Source of the DNA: Candidatus Caenarcanales bacterium
GTDB taxonomy: Bacteria > Cyanobacteriota > Vampirovibrionia > 2-02-FULL-35-15
Assembly (NCBI GenBank): GCA_020050435.1
Contig: JAGVKQ010000027.1
Coordinates: forward strand, 42,038-106,037
Reading direction: 5' to 3'
DNA: 64,000 nucleotides
Part shown: positions 61,334 through 64,000 of the stretch, in pieces
Numbering within the stretch: the stretch's first letter is position 1
Layout: every line of letters starts with the position of its first letter
Position numbers and translations under genes: made by a program
The notes under the pieces: model-generated
Database searches by the model: none
The model's input: only the letters and a program-made list of their open reading frames with translations
What the model was told of the DNA's origin: nothing

Positions 61334-64000
61334 TTGAGAAAAGACCTTAGACAATTTTTAAACCAATTGCCGAAATCATTGATTTCATTATTTTTCGCTT
61401 TTAATATGCTCTTTGGATGTTTTTGGCCTATATCAGCTATAGCCCAGGTGAAAGTACCTAAAAACGAGAAAACTCAAAATTCAAAAACTCAAGACAAGAC
61501 TAAAATCACATGCTCAGTTGTTGAAAAATACTCTATTGTTTATTCATACAACACAGTGATTGGTGAAGAGCCTGATTTGAAAACAGTTAATTTGGTTTGC
61601 ATTGCTTTGAAAAAGAAAAACAAAGCAGTTGTTTTTGAAAGTGTAGTTAACTATTTAAAATCACTCCTTGGAAAAAATGATAAATTAAGATTGCAAGCTG
61701 GACTTAATGCTTATAAGTCTGTTTTCCATTCTAGTCCTGATGCAGAGCAATTAAAACTTTTAAATAAAATAGTTTTTGAAGGACCTATTTATTCATACAG
61801 CGAATTGAAAGTACTTTTTGATTCTAGTAAAGATCGTTTTATTGAAGTTGCTATGAAGCCTGGTCAAACTTCAGTGGCAGGCACGGATACTGCAGGGCAA
61901 AAACTTGATAAAGCAAATCTGACAATTGTAAAAAAAGGAGATCAAACAAATAAAAAAAATATTAAAGCATTAACTGTCGATGCTGATGGAAATATAGTAA
62001 ACTCAAACTTCTGTACAAACCTTTCACCTTCAACACTTTCAGAAAAAGTTATTTCTGGTCAAAAGTTTGGAACATTTTCATTCTTGGATAATGTCCTTGA
62101 TGTAGAAGTTGGTAGTGGACCTGTTTCTCAAGATGGAAGTGATATTGGGACAATTGATCCTGATACTATTTCTGGCATAGCTAAGTTTCGTGGAAGTAAT
62201 GATTTTTCATTGATTTCTTCTATCGCTCCAAATGGACTTAATATAGAGCAAGTAAATGATGGTACTGCTTTTGGTAGTAATAATTTTGCTAATTCCAGTA
62301 CTTTTTCTAAACAAAGTGTTGGAAATAATGGTGATTTAGAATTCAATGTTTTTACTGGTGGTCAACAAAGTGATGATCCAGATCAGGGCACTGCTATTGG
62401 TACTGTGACTTCAATAAGCGGTGGAACTGAAACTCAAAATAATATTGAGCTTTTATCAATGGCTGATTTAGCCATAAATGGATCTTCTAGCATTGTTACT
62501 TTTGCAGCATTACCTAACAATGTAAATAAAGCAATTAGTTTTGTAAGAGCAAAAGATCAAAGTGGAAATGATTTTGAAGCATTAGGCGTAGTTGAGAAAG
62601 TAGGCGGTGTATTTAAAACTACACTTAACAGCTCAGAACTTTTTAACATAACTGCTAGAACAAATAATCAAACCATTGTTCATAATTTTATTGAATTATC
62701 ACCAAAAATAGTTAGACAAGAAGCGAAAAATAAAGAAACATTTAAAGATATTTCAATAGGCGCTCTTACTTTCATACATGATAGAACTGAAGATTTGGAT
62801 AAGTATGTTGATGTCGGTCAGGCAAGTGCAGATGCATTTAGAGGATTTTCCATTTTTGATTTTGATAATTCAACCAATATGTTTTATATGGCATTTCATT
62901 TTTATGGTACTGAAAATACTACGAGTAATTCTCCTACTTTCGTTAGAAAATCCTTAACTAGTTTAAATCCTGATGGTGTTCCGTATCCCTTTTCAGGAGA
63001 TGAGCATATCTCTGGAGTTAAAGTTGTAACTGATCCTATTAGCCCTGATGATCACTATGTTTTACTTAGTTATTACAGAACTGCTAATTCTCCAAATCTA
63101 ATGTTTAGTTCTCCAAATACTATCGTTTCATTGCCGACAGAAAGACAGACGATAGTACGAAATCATCAATCATCAACCATGAACCATGAACCATTAGCCA
63201 TTTTCGGTCCTCTAGCTTCAGTTATCAAACGAATAAAGTCGTCTCTATACACTGATGTGAGTTATTCATCGATAAATAAATCAAATAAAAAAATCCTTAA
63301 AAAAGAAAAAGAAAATGAAGTTAAGAAAGTTTCAAACAATAATCCACCTACTAAAAAAACTATTTACTGGGACAGTAAAAAACTGGGTGTTACCTTAGCC
63401 TCTTTTCAAAATCTAAAAAACAATTCTAAAAACTCTGTATTTTTAGATGGTGGTTTTTATGGATATGATAGGGATTCAGTGCTAGTAACAACTGGGTCAC
63501 CATCAACAGCAGGTCCATGTAATTGTTTTACAGCTGGTACAACATGTGCTGCTGGTGTAGTACAGACTTGTGATGGTTGCTATATTTCTACAGGAGGACC
63601 ATGTTGCGATCCTGCAATTTGTCCTTCTCCAAGCTATTGTTCAGGGACAACATGTGTTTCAGTAATATGTGATTGTTCAGTGGCTGGTACAACATGCCTT
63701 GCTGGAGTGGAAGAGATTTGTGATGGTTGTCATGCTTCTCTAGGAGGAACGTGTTGTGATTCTGCAATTTGCATACCACCCAATTTTTGTGTTGGTAATA
63801 TATGTACGACACCAGATCCATGCATACCAAATCCTTGTGGATCATGTGAGCTTTGTGTACCTGGTGGTTTTCCAGGAGCACCGCCTTACTCTTGTGTACC
63901 TAGTGGTTTGTGTACATCACCAACAGGAACAGCAACTCCAACAGGAACAGCAACTCCAACTGCAACAGGAACACCAACTGCAACAGGAACCCCAACCGCA
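61334..64000 (+). CDS. Third secreted surface protein, partial (at least 889 residues)
   Basis: A continuous frame of 889 codons runs from TTG 61334 to the window edge with no stop. The N-terminus MRKDLRQFLNQLPKSLISLF followed by FAFNMLFGCFWPISAIAQ is a signal peptide. Residues about 40-600 are Asn/Ser/Thr/Gly-rich and probably beta-structured. Residues about 730-830 contain a duplicated Cys-rich module (CFTAGTTCAAGV and CSVAGTTCLAGV, each with ICDGC or TCDGC and CCD). The window ends in a Thr/Pro/Gly/Ala repeat. A heptamer array is read in frame near residue 610-623. Same design as its two upstream neighbours. Function unknown; extracellular location is well supported. Confidence 0.85.
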   Translation, partial: MRKDLRQFLNQLPKSLISLFFAFNMLFGCFWPISAIAQVKVPKNEKTQNSKTQDKTKITCSVVEKYSIVYSYNTVIGEEPDLKTVNLVCIALKKKNKAVVFESVVNYLKSLLGKNDKLRLQAGLNAYKSVFHSSPDAEQLKLLNKIVFEGPIYSYSELKVLFDSSKDRFIEVAMKPGQTSVAGTDTAGQKLDKANLTIVKKGDQTNKKNIKALTVDADGNIVNSNFCTNLSPSTLSEKVISGQKFGTFSFLDNVLDVEVGSGPVSQDGSDIGTIDPDTISGIAKFRGSNDFSLISSIAPNGLNIEQVNDGTAFGSNNFANSSTFSKQSVGNNGDLEFNVFTGGQQSDDPDQGTAIGTVTSISGGTETQNNIELLSMADLAINGSSSIVTFAALPNNVNKAISFVRAKDQSGNDFEALGVVEKVGGVFKTTLNSSELFNITARTNNQTIVHNFIELSPKIVRQEAKNKETFKDISIGALTFIHDRTEDLDKYVDVGQASADAFRGFSIFDFDNSTNMFYMAFHFYGTENTTSNSPTFVRKSLTSLNPDGVPYPFSGDEHISGVKVVTDPISPDDHYVLLSYYRTANSPNLMFSSPNTIVSLPTERQTIVRNHQSSTMNHEPLAIFGPLASVIKRIKSSLYTDVSYSSINKSNKKILKKEKENEVKKVSNNNPPTKKTIYWDSKKLGVTLASFQNLKNNSKNSVFLDGGFYGYDRDSVLVTTGSPSTAGPCNCFTAGTTCAAGVVQTCDGCYISTGGPCCDPAICPSPSYCSGTTCVSVICDCSVAGTTCLAGVEEICDGCHASLGGTCCDSAICIPPNFCVGNICTTPDPCIPNPCGSCELCVPGGFPGAPPYSCVPSGLCTSPTGTATPTGTATPTATGTPTATGTPTA
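63162..63203. repeat. Heptanucleotide tandem array H5 in coding sequence
   Basis: Six units: ATCATCA, ATCATCA, ACCATGA, ACCATGA, ACCATTA, GCCATTT. The array is translated in frame as part of the third surface protein (NHQSSTMNHEPLA). Related on the other strand to array H3. Confidence 0.82.
63920..64000 (+). repeat. Thr/Pro-coding 18-bp minisatellite
   Basis: Units close to CCAACTGCAACAGGAACA repeat to the window edge, encoding PTATGT-type hexapeptides. Such stretches are common as extended, often glycosylated, stalks of surface proteins. Array length beyond the window is unknown. Confidence 0.85.

Overview
AT-rich bacterial chromosome segment, densely packed, read with the standard code (TGA and TAG used as stops). 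The gene set is that of a diderm-type or otherwise walled free-living bacterium: murD-ftsW, a MurT-like ligase, fabZ, plsY, ispD, leuB, thrB, purM, mfd, nth, and System II cytochrome c maturation (ccs1/resB + ccsA) next to a futalosine-pathway menaquinone gene (mqnD). Several traits point loosely to the Cyanobacteria/Melainabacteria (Vampirovibrionia)/Margulisbacteria neighbourhood: ECF sigma of SigG-like build, GAF-GAF-SpoIIE-HATPase phosphatase, DUF212 protein, heptanucleotide short tandem repeats and small palindromes with GTAG/CTAC ends. The taxon is inference only; no rRNA or marker comparison could be run.

Layout. 0-4 kb: an ECF sigma gene and overlapping putative anti-sigma gene (minus) face a STAS antagonist and a phosphatase/kinase fusion (plus). 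4-7 kb: murD, ftsW, fabZ. 7-11 kb: DUF212 protein, an unknown, and a minus-strand nrnA-ispD-thrB run. 11-19 kb: HIT protein, MurT-like ligase, mfd, and a SurA_N-like secreted coiled-coil protein. 19-27 kb: leuB, an unknown coiled-coil protein, plsY, purM, bcp, nth, an Ala-rich protein facing a double LuxR-type HTH regulator, rsmE. 27-41 kb: sulfotransferase, DUF255 thioredoxin-like protein, TPR membrane protein, tryptophanase, GNAT, OmpR-type regulator, phosphohexomutase, GT2, ccsA, ccs1, mqnD.

41.8 kb to the end is a surface/secretion locus of three successive plus-strand genes with N-terminal signal sequences and non-ATG starts. The first encodes a protein of about 5,500 residues built from LamG, cadherin-like, cysteine-rich and three tandem six-unit Kelch-like propeller blocks. 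The second (about 800 residues) is cysteine-rich with the same Ser-rich linker type. The third (at least 889 residues, running off the window) is another exported protein with Cys-rich duplications and a Thr/Pro repeat tail. This locus is the most unusual part of the window.

Across the whole window lie small dispersed repeats: at least nine palindromes, several inside or at the ends of coding frames, including two with identical arms but different cores, and five heptamer tandem arrays plus two octamer arrays. No CRISPR, insertion sequence, tRNA or rRNA was recognised.
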